Assembly: GCA_028285685.1 (NCBI GenBank)
Contig: JANQOR010000010.1
Location: 62,001 to 126,000 of the forward strand
DNA from: Cyclobacteriaceae bacterium
GTDB taxonomy: Bacteria; Bacteroidota; Bacteroidia; Cytophagales; Cyclobacteriaceae
Direction: 5' to 3'
DNA length: 64,000 nt
Below the pieces are notes generated by a model, which was given only the letters and a program-made list of their open reading frames with translations, made no database searches and had not been told where the DNA came from. A program made the position numbers and the translations under genes. Position 1 is the stretch's first letter. The number at the start of each line of letters is the position of its first letter. Below are positions 55,207 to 63,967 of this stretch, piece after piece.

Positions 55207-55890
55207 TTATTTTATCAGTTTGAGGATGGTACTCAATAAAAAATCGTGAACCTGCTTTTCGATCGAAGTATCGCTTTCCCTAGACACTTCCGTCAAAGAT
55301 GGAAGATGTAAGGCAAAGAACATTTGCTGATGCGAAGCTTCCAGAACCGTACTAACGAGCGCGTGAGGATACTTGTAATCAGGGTTGATGTCGCGAATCA
55401 CCATGGCTATTTTATGACACAAACCCTTATAACCTCGGAATAGGCCAGCATTGTTGATAACATCGACTTCCTTTGTGAGGTATGTTTTATCAGACTCAAC
55501 ATCCACAACACTTTGCAATGCCTTCATGTTCAATCCAGCAAATTCCATGGACTCCGCACCATCGTTCAAGTGACAAATAATCTTGAGAATCTCTCTTAGT
55601 TTCTCTTCGCTGTCTTTGAGGTGGTGCGTATTGTAATCAATTAGGTACTCAATCCATGCCCAATACAAGGTTGTGAGATATAGCAACAACTTAAGCTTGT
55701 TCTCAAAATAACGGTAAATCGACGCTTCGGTAGAACCAATTTCGTGCGCAAGTTTCTTAAAGGTGAAAGACTCGAATCCTAGCTCTGCCAACAATTCAAT
55801 TCCCTCAGAAACAATCTTACGACCTAGCTCAGAGGACTGAGGATCCTTGCTATAATACCTCTCACCGATAACGATATTTAGGGTCAACAT
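55207..55890 (-). CDS. TetR/AcrR family transcriptional regulator
   Basis: This 227-residue regulator has the N-terminal helix-turn-helix (KIVSEGIELLAELGFESFTFKKLAHEIGSTEASIYRYFENKLKLL), followed by a helical ligand domain. The helix-turn-helix begins rather late (about residue 24), so a few extra N-terminal residues precede it. It is the first gene of the ABC-HlyD-TolC operon, which it probably represses until an exporter substrate binds. A 17-bp palindrome overlaps its promoter and the same core recurs over the start of the next gene. Confidence 0.88.
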   Translation of the reverse strand: MLTLNIVIGERYYSKDPQSSELGRKIVSEGIELLAELGFESFTFKKLAHEIGSTEASIYRYFENKLKLLLYLTTLYWAWIEYLIDYNTHHLKDSEEKLREILKIICHLNDGAESMEFAGLNMKALQSVVDVESDKTYLTKEVDVINNAGLFRGYKGLCHKIAMVIRDINPDYKYPHALVSTVLEASHQQMFFALHLPSLTEVSRESDTSIEKQVHDFLLSTILKLIK

Positions 55891-55895
55891 AGATT

Positions 55896-55903
55896 CAAAA
55901 GTA
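55896..55903 (-). promoter_or_regulatory. -7 element for tetR
   Basis: The minus strand reads TACTTTTG, an exact TAnnTTTG match 5 bases before the ATG at 55890. The palindrome at 55917-55933 lies 14-30 bases upstream, between or over the -7 and -33 positions. Confidence 0.5.
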
Positions 55904-55916
55904 AGTATATTAAACT

Positions 55917-55933
55917 CAATAGTAATACTATTG
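55917..55933. promoter_or_regulatory. 17-bp palindrome, probable TetR operator site 1
   Basis: CAATAGTA-A-TACTATTG is a perfect palindrome with one central base. It lies 27 bases upstream of the tetR start, next to the -7 element, as expected for autoregulation. Its 13-bp core is repeated at 55175-55187. Confidence 0.65.
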
Positions 55934-55947
55934 TTTCAAAATGCATT

Positions 55948-55966
55948 ACTTTTATTTCGTAAAAGT
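55948..55966. repeat. Second inverted repeat in the tetR-sulP intergenic region
   Basis: ACTTTTA and TAAAAGT (7 bp each) enclose TTTCG. It lies 56 bases before the SulP gene and 15 bases from the TetR operator; it may be a separate regulator site for the divergent gene. Confidence 0.35.
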
Positions 55967-56021
55967 CTATATCGGCGTGTTGAATACTCCGTACTAACTT
56001 AGCTCGTTCAAAACAGCGAAT

Positions 56022-58265
56022 ATGATAAATCGTGAACTGGTACCAAATGATGGCTTAAAGGGTTTCACACAAAACTGGCAGAACGACCTAATCGCAGCGA
56101 TTAGTGTTGGATTTGTCGCACTTCCACTTTCGCTGGGTATCGCTGTAGCATCTGGTATGCAACCATTTGCAGGTCTCCTGTCAGCAATCATTGGAGGTGT
56201 TGTAACGACATTCTTTCGAGGTTCGCACATTGCCATAAACGGACCTGGCGCGGGCATAATAGCAGTAATCCTAGCAGGCCTTGGCCTACTGGAGGGGAAC
56301 ATCAACTATGTACTAGCTGCCATTGTAGTCTCTGGCGCAATACAGGTACTCATGGGACTTCTACGAATGGGCAGGATTGCAAAGATGTTCCCATCCTCAG
56401 TGCTAAATGGTATCCTTGCAGCCATTGGTGTTATTATCGTGGCAAAACAAGTTCACTTCGCCCTAGGAACTACATCCAACGCTGAAAGCGTCATAGACAC
56501 ACTTAAGGATGCATTGTACCAATTGCCAGATGCCAATCCCTATGTTGCCGTCATAGCAGTCGTCGGTATCCTTATCCTTGCACTCTATAAGAAAATTCCT
56601 ATTAGATTCTTCCACCTTTTACCAGCACCAATGTGGGTGCTAATCGTATCGCTGCCCTTCGTTTTTCTGTTCGACTTCTTCTCTGCTCATCAGATGTCTC
56701 TCTTTGGCAGGGAGTACGAGGTGGGCCCACAGTTTCTTATCCAAATTCCGGACAACCTTATGGATGGCATTATGTACCCAGATTTCTCGATGATCGGGAC
56801 CGCAGGCTTTTGGATGACGGTGATATCAATAACGTTGGTTGCTTCTGTTGAAACATTGGCGAGTGCCCGAGCGGTGGACAAACTAGACCCATATCAAAGG
56901 GTAACCAAGCTAAACAAAGATTTAGTTGGTGTAGGAATGAGCACGATGATTTCCGGGGCTCTGGGTGGACTACCCATTACTACCGTTATCGTTCGAAGTA
57001 CTGTGAATATTCAGAATAACGCCAGGACCAAATGGTCCAACTTCTTTCATGGAATGTTCCTTCTCGTGTTAGTACTAATTCTAACTCCTGTCCTACAAAG
57101 CATTCCTTTAGCTGCACTATCAGCTATCTTGGTCTATACAGGTTTTAGGTTAGCTTCACCAAGGGTCTTCATGCAAGCGTACAATCAAGGAGTAGAACAG
57201 CTTCTCTTTATGGTTTCTACTTTTCTTATTACCCTCTCAACGAATCTGGTTTACGGTATCGTCGGTGGTATCCTCATCACCTTGACTTTACATATGCTCC
57301 TGGCCAGGGTTGGGGTCATGCCCTATTTTAATCTGACGTTTAAACCGGGATCAAAAATTTACAATCGAGAAGATGGATCGGTTGACGTAAAGCTGAAAGG
57401 AATAGCTAATTTTCTTTCCGTTCTGCAACTGAATAAACTTTTGGAAAAGATCCCGAAGGCATCGGTCGTGCGTCTTGATATGTCCAAAACACGTCTTGTA
57501 GATCTCTCAGTCATGGAAAACGTGATCGAATACAAACGAATCCAGGATAGTATCGGTGGAGATGTGAGCATCGTAGGTTTAGATCACCACTGGTCTAGTT
57601 GCAACCACAACCGGGCACTCAAGATCATAGTAGGGCCTAGGAAAAAGCCAATTACCAAACGACAGATCCTACTTCAAAAATTGGCCAATACAAAGGGATG
57701 GTCCTTTCAGCGAGAAGTGGATTGGGACACTTCTTACCTGCGAAATTTCTCTTTCTTCGAGTCCAGACCTATTGAGCAAAAAACCAACTCCCTACGAGGT
57801 GTCGATTCCAAACATACAGCACAATGGGAAATTGCCGATATAGTCTTTGATGAGGGCGCTATGCTCTCGTTGGATGTATTTCATACCACTGTTTTGGTGG
57901 TTAGGTTGAATCGATCAATACCGAAGTTTATTGTTGAAAAGGAGGGTTTGTTTGATAAACTATTTGGCAGGATAAAAGCCCTGTCTGGCTACACAGATCA
58001 TGGTTTCACACTTTTTCCAAAAATCTCTAGAAAATTTCTACTAGCTGGAGACAATGAACAAGAGATAAAAAGTCTATTCAAGCCTAAGCTTGTTAAGTTT
58101 TTGGATGATCAAGAAATCCAACACATTGAAAGCAATGGAGAAGCACTCATGATTTTCAAGTATATCCATATCGCCCCTGCTGAAGAGGTACAAAGTATGC
58201 TTGATTTTGCGACTCACCTACTTGATCGCATGAATTTAGAAATTCTCGATAAGGAGAAAAGCTAA
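56022..58265 (+). CDS. SulP family anion transporter with C-terminal extension
   Basis: This 747-residue protein has a SulP membrane core (about 1-425, with LIAAISVGFVALPLSLGIAVASG and the GALGGLPITTVIVRSTVNI segment), a STAS domain (about 440-545, VVRLDMSKTRLVDLSVMENV) and then about 200 further residues. The last ~140 (SIPKFIVEKEGLFDKLFGRIK...LDRMNLEILDKEKS) form a domain I cannot name. SulP proteins carry sulfate, bicarbonate or other anions. Divergent from tetR; no carbonic anhydrase gene is next to it. Confidence 0.88.
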   Translation: MINRELVPNDGLKGFTQNWQNDLIAAISVGFVALPLSLGIAVASGMQPFAGLLSAIIGGVVTTFFRGSHIAINGPGAGIIAVILAGLGLLEGNINYVLAAIVVSGAIQVLMGLLRMGRIAKMFPSSVLNGILAAIGVIIVAKQVHFALGTTSNAESVIDTLKDALYQLPDANPYVAVIAVVGILILALYKKIPIRFFHLLPAPMWVLIVSLPFVFLFDFFSAHQMSLFGREYEVGPQFLIQIPDNLMDGIMYPDFSMIGTAGFWMTVISITLVASVETLASARAVDKLDPYQRVTKLNKDLVGVGMSTMISGALGGLPITTVIVRSTVNIQNNARTKWSNFFHGMFLLVLVLILTPVLQSIPLAALSAILVYTGFRLASPRVFMQAYNQGVEQLLFMVSTFLITLSTNLVYGIVGGILITLTLHMLLARVGVMPYFNLTFKPGSKIYNREDGSVDVKLKGIANFLSVLQLNKLLEKIPKASVVRLDMSKTRLVDLSVMENVIEYKRIQDSIGGDVSIVGLDHHWSSCNHNRALKIIVGPRKKPITKRQILLQKLANTKGWSFQREVDWDTSYLRNFSFFESRPIEQKTNSLRGVDSKHTAQWEIADIVFDEGAMLSLDVFHTTVLVVRLNRSIPKFIVEKEGLFDKLFGRIKALSGYTDHGFTLFPKISRKFLLAGDNEQEIKSLFKPKLVKFLDDQEIQHIESNGEALMIFKYIHIAPAEEVQSMLDFATHLLDRMNLEILDKEKS

Positions 58266-58286
58266 AAAGTCTTCTTAATCTGAGTT

Positions 58287-59360
58287 CTATTGGATGAATC
58301 CTAAACTTAGATTCTTAACTTCATTTGGAACAAATGGACTAAGGCCTGTCAAATCCACAAATGCATCAGTGAAATTTCCAGGCTTGTTGCCCACACCTGA
58401 AGTGATGAATCCATATTCATCAAAATACGCCGGCGAGTGGGCTTCCTGCAAGATCTGATCTATAATAGCTTGATCCGTAATTCCAAAGGACTGAATTTCA
58501 CCTTCCAAAACTGAGAAAACAGAATAGGTTTCCAATACGTCATTTGTCGTTACTGATGATGGTGGAAGTGCGAGCTTCACTACTCCGATATCTAATGCTT
58601 CACTCCCTCTTCCAACAAAAGCATAATTCCTGCCACCTGTAAATGTCTCGTCTACAATAATCAAATTCGGATGGTTTGAGTTACCGATTACGTCAATTTC
58701 ATCGCCAATTTTTCCCACGAACATCGCCATGTTGTCTATGTCGCCATTATTCGTTACTTCCAGTCCTGAAATAGTAACAAGCATGGTAGCTTCATATACT
58801 TCGTGATTCTCACTGTATTCAATTTTCACGAAAGTACCAGGATCATTGTCTCCACTTCGCTCGATTTGATAAGGGTTTAGGATCCCAATTCCCTCCACAG
58901 GATCTGTATTCCAGAGCAGTTGCAAGGCCTGCTCTTCATTCTCCACATCAACCATGGTCATTTCATATTCGTACGTCACGCCACCTTTGGTAACATTCTC
59001 GACAATATCAAGGCGTTTATCACGCTGATCAGCATCTCCTGTGAATGTGAAAGTATTCACACCAGCGAGCTCAAGTCCGGCTCCCACTTCCAACACAAAT
59101 TCAATTATTTTAGCAGCTTGTTCACCCACATATATGAATCCAGGAAGGCTTTCATAAATCTCATTTCCCTCAATAATTCCATCTCCATCTCCGTCTGATC
59201 GTCCGGACAGGTCTCCGGTGTTACTACTGATGGAACTTGGTATGTCCACCGTAAAATCATCAGGAATGGTAACACTGAACGGATCACTGGAATCGTCGCT
59301 ACCACAGTTGGCAAGAAAAACGAGAGACAGGGCAATGGATAGGTTTCTAATAGTTTTCAT
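58287..59360 (-). CDS. Lipoprotein of unknown function
   Basis: This 357-residue protein has a lipobox (LVFLANCGSDDSSD) and is rich in beta strands. A short Asp-rich DGDGDGIIEGNEIYE segment near residue 60 resembles a calcium-binding loop. I do not recognise a family. It lies between SulP (convergent) and the two-gene unit at 59500 (divergent). Confidence 0.7.
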   Translation of the reverse strand: MKTIRNLSIALSLVFLANCGSDDSSDPFSVTIPDDFTVDIPSSISSNTGDLSGRSDGDGDGIIEGNEIYESLPGFIYVGEQAAKIIEFVLEVGAGLELAGVNTFTFTGDADQRDKRLDIVENVTKGGVTYEYEMTMVDVENEEQALQLLWNTDPVEGIGILNPYQIERSGDNDPGTFVKIEYSENHEVYEATMLVTISGLEVTNNGDIDNMAMFVGKIGDEIDVIGNSNHPNLIIVDETFTGGRNYAFVGRGSEALDIGVVKLALPPSSVTTNDVLETYSVFSVLEGEIQSFGITDQAIIDQILQEAHSPAYFDEYGFITSGVGNKPGNFTDAFVDLTGLSPFVPNEVKNLSLGFIQ

Positions 59361-59499
59361 GACTTGATTGGATTAGCGTTTGAAAAGTTATTTCGCATTT
59401 TGGGAAATTGAAAACAATATCAACTAATAACCCATTTTTCAGCATCTTCATGTATTTGCTTGACGAATTTGGTAGATTGTAAAATCAAATAGGCACAAC

Positions 59500-59958
59500 A
59501 TGAAATACTCACCAAAAGAAGCCCTGAAAACCATTCAGCTTGTGCATTTCGCATTAATGGCTGGGATTGTTCTCTTCACGGCCGTCATTTTATTTCTCTA
59601 CTTTGATGGAGTCCTTGCGGCTAAAAATGACGGGATTATCCAATACATTCCGGCTCTATTCTTTTTTGCAGTGCTACCCTCGTCAAGCATGGTGTACAAA
59701 CAAGCCCTGAAAAATGTAGATGCTCAGGCAAATCTGCAATCAAAAATGAAGTTATTTCAAACTGCTCACATTGTCCGAATGGCCATATTGGAGGGCAGCG
59801 CCTTGTTTGCTGCCGCAGTCTCATTTGTCACTGGTAGCTTGTATCAGTTAATTATTGTCGGCTTGGTCATCGCGGTTTTTGCATCCAAAATTCCATCAAT
59901 TATGATGCTCGAATCCGATCTACATTTAACAAGCGAGGATAAGGAAAAATTTAGATGA
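59500..59958 (+). CDS. Four-helix membrane protein, unknown
   Basis: This 152-residue protein has four hydrophobic segments (about 15-38, 48-66, 88-110, 114-135) and short charged ends. It is similar in layout to small integral membrane proteins found across Bacteroidota. The gene overlaps the cupin gene by 4 bases (ATGA), so they are translated together. Confidence 0.7.
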   Translation: MKYSPKEALKTIQLVHFALMAGIVLFTAVILFLYFDGVLAAKNDGIIQYIPALFFFAVLPSSSMVYKQALKNVDAQANLQSKMKLFQTAHIVRMAILEGSALFAAAVSFVTGSLYQLIIVGLVIAVFASKIPSIMMLESDLHLTSEDKEKFR

Positions 59959-60335
59959 ATATGAAAAAGGAATATGATTACGTCACCAAACTTGACATAA
60001 AATTCGATCACCACGAATTGATCGACGTACCGCAAATGGTTGATGAATGCACAGATAAGTGGTTCAACCAGACGCTTACGAAGGTGAACGATAGTGTGGT
60101 TCGACTTGGAATTGTTGAAGGTGAATACCATTGGCACAAACATGAAGGTGACGATGAATTCTTTTTTGTCTTAGAAGGAAAACTACTTATAGACCTTGAA
60201 GACAAGACAATTGAGCTGGGGCCCAACCAGGGAACAACCATCGCTAAAGGTGTGATGCACAGGCCCAGAGCTCCGCAGAAAACGATCATGCTAATGGTAG
60301 AAACAAGCGAGATTCAGCCAACCGGCGACGAGTAG
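59955..60335 (+). CDS. Cupin-domain protein
   Basis: This 126-residue single-domain cupin shows the metal-binding motif G-x5-H-x-H pattern in GEYHWHKHEGDDEFFFVLEGKL and the second motif with H in AKGVMHRPRA. Role unknown; small cupins may be isomerases, dioxygenases or binding proteins. It overlaps the membrane protein gene upstream and converges with the Oad operon at 2 bases. Confidence 0.85.
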   Translation: MNMKKEYDYVTKLDIKFDHHELIDVPQMVDECTDKWFNQTLTKVNDSVVRLGIVEGEYHWHKHEGDDEFFFVLEGKLLIDLEDKTIELGPNQGTTIAKGVMHRPRAPQKTIMLMVETSEIQPTGDE

Positions 60336-60336
60336 A

Positions 60337-60648
60337 TTATTTGTTGTTGGAGCCCTGCATATATCTTGCAATCGCTGAGATCAACGTTGCTGCAGGAACG
60401 AATTCTGTAAGAGGGATCATACAGTATATACCGGCCAGGAGAGACAGCACCAGTCTTGTATTCATCGAGAGACCGTAGACAGACAACATCCACCATCCTA
60501 CTATAGCACCAATAAAAAATCCACCAATTCCAAGCGGGCCGAACGTAGCTAGGTCAACCACATCCAATATAATGGGACCAACAAGCGGACCAAATGCCTT
60601 GTTTAAGCGATCTATTAAGGACGGTTCTCCGGTTTCCTTATCCTCCAC
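60337..60648 (-). CDS. Small membrane protein at the end of the Oad operon
   Basis: This 103-residue protein starts with GTG at 60648, one base after the oadB stop codon, so it is almost certainly translated with it. It has two to three hydrophobic segments (about 35-55, 65-80). The N-terminal LIDRLNKAFGPLVGPIILDVVDLATFGPLG is not known to me. It may be an accessory part of the decarboxylase pump or an unrelated passenger. Confidence 0.65.
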   Translation of the reverse strand: MEDKETGEPSLIDRLNKAFGPLVGPIILDVVDLATFGPLGIGGFFIGAIVGWWMLSVYGLSMNTRLVLSLLAGIYCMIPLTEFVPAATLISAIARYMQGSNNK

Positions 60649-60649
60649 T

Positions 60650-61840
60650 CTATCCCAAGAATGAAATCAACACACCAGCAGCAACAGCGGATCCAATAAC
60701 GCCAGAAATGTTGGACGCCATCGCATACTGTAGTAAATGATTGGACGGGTCGTGTTTTAAGGCGAGCTCATTTGCCACCCGGGACGCCATCGGAACAGCA
60801 CTTAGTCCTGTTGCACCAATTAGAGGATTGATCTTCTTCTTCGCGATCAAATTGTAGATCTTCACAGCCAGGATGCCCCCAGTTATTGAGATGGCAAAAG
60901 CGATAAAACCGCCTCCAATAATCAAAAGCGTCTGCATATTTAGAAAGGCTGTGGCAGTCATCGTTCCACCGACTGCTAACCCGAGAAAGATGGTAGCAGC
61001 ATTTAAGATTGTATCAGAAGCAGCCTTGGAAAGGCGACCGGTTGTTGCACCTATCTCCTTTGCAAGATTTCCAAACAGCAACATGCCCAGAAGCGGAACT
61101 GATGAAGGAACCAACAAAGAGACCACAGTTCCAACAGCAACAGGAAATACAATTTTCAAGGTTTGAATGTTCTTGATCGGTGTCTTTGGCGGATACAATT
61201 TATCCTGATACTTCATATTAATCTTGAGTTCCCTCTTACTCATAGTCAATCTTACCACGAAAGGGATGATCACTGGTACCAGGGCCATATAAGAATAAGC
61301 CGCAATGGCGATTGGACCCAGCAGGTGTGGTGCTAGTTTAATTGTAGTATAGATCGCGGTTGGTCCATCCGCTCCGCCTATAATACCCAGAGAAGCGGCC
61401 TCCTTCATTGTAAAGCCAAAGGCAACCGCTGAAATCAAAACCGTGAAAATGCCAATCTGAGCTGCAGCTCCAAAAAAAGCTAACCTCAAGTTTCGGAGCA
61501 TGGGACCAAAATCGGTCAGGGCTCCAACTCCAAGGAAGATGATTGGTGGCAAGAAACCCGTCTTAATTAATGAATAGTAAACGAAGTTCATGATCCCGTG
61601 CTGCTTGGCTATTTGATAGAGTGTTAGCGACTCATCAACTTTCTCCACGCCCATTTGCCCACCAGGAAAATTCGCCATCAACATCCCAAAAGCAATCGGG
61701 ACCAGCAATAATGGTTCGTACTGTTTCCTAATACCCAGGTACAGAAGTACGAATGCGACTAACACCATCAGCAGATATTCCGGATGCTCTCCAATCTGCT
61801 GAAATGCAGTCATTTCATATAGCTTTCTTAAAAAATCCAA
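60650..61840 (-). CDS. oadB: Na+-translocating decarboxylase beta subunit
   Basis: This 396-residue integral membrane protein has about ten segments, the conserved region SLGIIGGADGPTAIYTTIKLAPHLLG and the helix NAATIFLGLAVGGTMTATAFL. It carries the Na+ channel and the final decarboxylation step of oxaloacetate (or another biotin-dependent) decarboxylase. It ends one base before a small membrane gene and follows oadA by 6 bases. Confidence 0.93.
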   Translation of the reverse strand: MDFLRKLYEMTAFQQIGEHPEYLLMVLVAFVLLYLGIRKQYEPLLLVPIAFGMLMANFPGGQMGVEKVDESLTLYQIAKQHGIMNFVYYSLIKTGFLPPIIFLGVGALTDFGPMLRNLRLAFFGAAAQIGIFTVLISAVAFGFTMKEAASLGIIGGADGPTAIYTTIKLAPHLLGPIAIAAYSYMALVPVIIPFVVRLTMSKRELKINMKYQDKLYPPKTPIKNIQTLKIVFPVAVGTVVSLLVPSSVPLLGMLLFGNLAKEIGATTGRLSKAASDTILNAATIFLGLAVGGTMTATAFLNMQTLLIIGGGFIAFAISITGGILAVKIYNLIAKKKINPLIGATGLSAVPMASRVANELALKHDPSNHLLQYAMASNISGVIGSAVAAGVLISFLG

Positions 61841-61846
61841 ACGTAA

Positions 61847-63727
61847 TCAGTTAATCCTGAAGAGGACGTCATCGTCTAAGACATCGTCGGAATCTTTTAC
61901 TAAAATTTCGCTCACAGTTCCCTCCACTTCCGACTTCACCGCATTACTGACCTTCATAGCCTCGATGTAGCAAACGATATCACCGACCTTGACCTGATCT
62001 CCAACCTTGAGTGGAGTTTCCGAGGTATCTTTTGTCATGTAAATGGTACCTTCCAACGGTGCCAAGATCTCCTTTGAAGAGCCATTTGAAGAAGCTGCCA
62101 TCGGAACCTCCGCCTTCGTTTCACTCTCCCGAGGTGCTTTTGCTGTCTCCTCTCCATCATACGAAATTGATACTTTAAACTTTTCTCCATTAACATCAAT
62201 ATCAAGTGTCTTCGGCTGTAGAGGAGCGGCAGTTGAAGTAGAATCGGGAATAGTTGGAGCAGTTTCTTCGTTTCTCTTAGCCTCTAAGTCCTTCTCAAAG
62301 GATGCCTTAGCTTTGCCAGATTTATAGTCTTCATACTGCGTAGGATGCATCGCATACTCAAATAATTCTTCGTCATCCTGTCCGGTATCCCACCCATTTT
62401 CTTCCATCTTCTTCCTAAAATCATCCAAAGCATCTGGCTGCAGATCTTGTGGATCACCTTCGAAAAATTCTCTGCCTTGCTCTTTGGCAAGCTCTTTAAG
62501 TTCATTTCCAACCTTTCCCGGAAGTCGACCACTCTTCCCAAGGATCATGTCCCAGGTATTGTCATCTAAAAGGGACCATCTTTCCTTCCCTTTCATCATT
62601 TGCATCACATTGACCAATGCAGCGTTTTTGACATACTGACTGTAAGGTGTCACTAAAGGTGGATAGCCCATGATTGGCCACACATGCTCTACCTCCTCAA
62701 ATAGCGCTATCAGCAGTTCATCTTGGGTAACTTCTGCCTTGTTGTTCTTAGCCATCCATTTATTAAGACTTGCAAGGTTGTTTTCAAGATCAGACATCAA
62801 ACTCCCCATCATTCCCCCCGGAAGTCCCGGACCAATCAATAATGCATTCATTAATCGATTTTTCGGATTGATGTAGTAGCCCAGAAATTCGTCAATAAAC
62901 TCCTGAGTAAGTGACCGGGCTTGCATGTATGCCTTCATGTTTATATCCGGCAGAGAAAAGCCAGCGTCCTTAAGCATTTCATGAACAGTTATCAAATCTG
63001 CTAGGACTGTACCGTATGAAAGTGGCTCCATTGCCACATCGATGTAGTCAGCTCCAGCTTTTGCCGCCTCCAGGGAAGAAGCAACACTAAAGCCCGGACC
63101 AGAATGTCCATGGTATTGAACCACTATATCTGGTTTGATGGATTTAATCCCCTCAACAATTTTTCCGACCGTAACCGGTCTCCCAACCCCTGCCATGTCT
63201 TTAATGCAAATCTCCTGACTTCCCATATCAATCAACTCTCCCGCCATCTTGATGTAGTATTCTGCCGTATGCAATTCGGAGTGTGTTATGCATAGACAGC
63301 ATTGGGAGATCATCCCACCTTCCTTTGCATAGTCAATGGAGAGTTTAAGATTCCGCGTATCGTTTAATCCATCAAAAGACCTGGAAATGTCCGTTCCCTG
63401 GATTTTTTTCAACTTAAACATCAACTTTCTGACATCCTTGGGAACTGGGAACATCCTGAGTGCATTCAGGCCACGTTCAAGCATATGGGTTTGAATGCCA
63501 GCATCATTAAATGCCTGCGTCCATTCTCTGACAGATTTGTTCGGGTTTTCGCCGTACAATAAGTTAATCTGCTCAAAGCCTCCTCCATTTGTCTCTACCC
63601 GTTGGAAACATCCCATTTCCACAATAGGCTCCGCAACACGTACTAACTGATCTACCCTGGGCATGTATTTCCCGGAAGATTGCCACATGTCTCTATAGAC
63701 TAAACTTAGTCCAATGTCTCGTCCCAT
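61847..63727 (-). CDS. oadA: Decarboxylase alpha subunit: carboxyltransferase plus biotin carrier
   Basis: This 626-residue protein has an N-terminal carboxyltransferase barrel (metal/substrate motifs RDMWQS 12-17, ICIKDMAG, VQYHGHSG), a linker and a C-terminal biotin domain with EAMKV; the biotin Lys592 is 35 residues from the C terminus. In standard OadA the first motif reads RDxHQS; here it is RDxWQS, and EVWGGATFD is ETNGGGFEQ, so the enzyme is a divergent member and may act on a substrate other than oxaloacetate. It stands between oadG and oadB, as in known Na+-pump operons. Confidence 0.88.
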   Translation of the reverse strand: MGRDIGLSLVYRDMWQSSGKYMPRVDQLVRVAEPIVEMGCFQRVETNGGGFEQINLLYGENPNKSVREWTQAFNDAGIQTHMLERGLNALRMFPVPKDVRKLMFKLKKIQGTDISRSFDGLNDTRNLKLSIDYAKEGGMISQCCLCITHSELHTAEYYIKMAGELIDMGSQEICIKDMAGVGRPVTVGKIVEGIKSIKPDIVVQYHGHSGPGFSVASSLEAAKAGADYIDVAMEPLSYGTVLADLITVHEMLKDAGFSLPDINMKAYMQARSLTQEFIDEFLGYYINPKNRLMNALLIGPGLPGGMMGSLMSDLENNLASLNKWMAKNNKAEVTQDELLIALFEEVEHVWPIMGYPPLVTPYSQYVKNAALVNVMQMMKGKERWSLLDDNTWDMILGKSGRLPGKVGNELKELAKEQGREFFEGDPQDLQPDALDDFRKKMEENGWDTGQDDEELFEYAMHPTQYEDYKSGKAKASFEKDLEAKRNEETAPTIPDSTSTAAPLQPKTLDIDVNGEKFKVSISYDGEETAKAPRESETKAEVPMAASSNGSSKEILAPLEGTIYMTKDTSETPLKVGDQVKVGDIVCYIEAMKVSNAVKSEVEGTVSEILVKDSDDVLDDDVLFRIN

Positions 63728-63739
63728 AATTTCGCTAGA

Positions 63740-63967
63740 TTAGTTTTTTTCTATCTTCGTTATTTTCCCTCTTCCTTCGGTAAATACCTCAACAGCTCCT
63801 GAAATAGCCGCAATTTTTGCGGTTGATAGTTGGTTTCCATTTTGGAAAAATCGATTGACCACCCGAATCAGAAGATTCCCTGTGATAACAACCAATAGTA
63901 GGACAATAAATACTGTGATCATCCCAATGGCCAAAAGAGATAGTGCGGTTGACAGTTCACCATCCAT
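63740..63967 (-). CDS. OadG-like small membrane subunit
   Basis: This 75-residue protein has one N-terminal membrane helix (about 10-38, LLAIGMITVFIVLLLVVITGNLLIRVV) and a short hydrophilic end, the gamma-subunit (OadG) design that anchors the alpha subunit to beta. It lies 12 bases before oadA, as first gene of the operon visible here; the remaining 33 bases of the window hold no further gene. Confidence 0.8.
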   Translation of the reverse strand: MDGELSTALSLLAIGMITVFIVLLLVVITGNLLIRVVNRFFQNGNQLSTAKIAAISGAVEVFTEGRGKITKIEKN

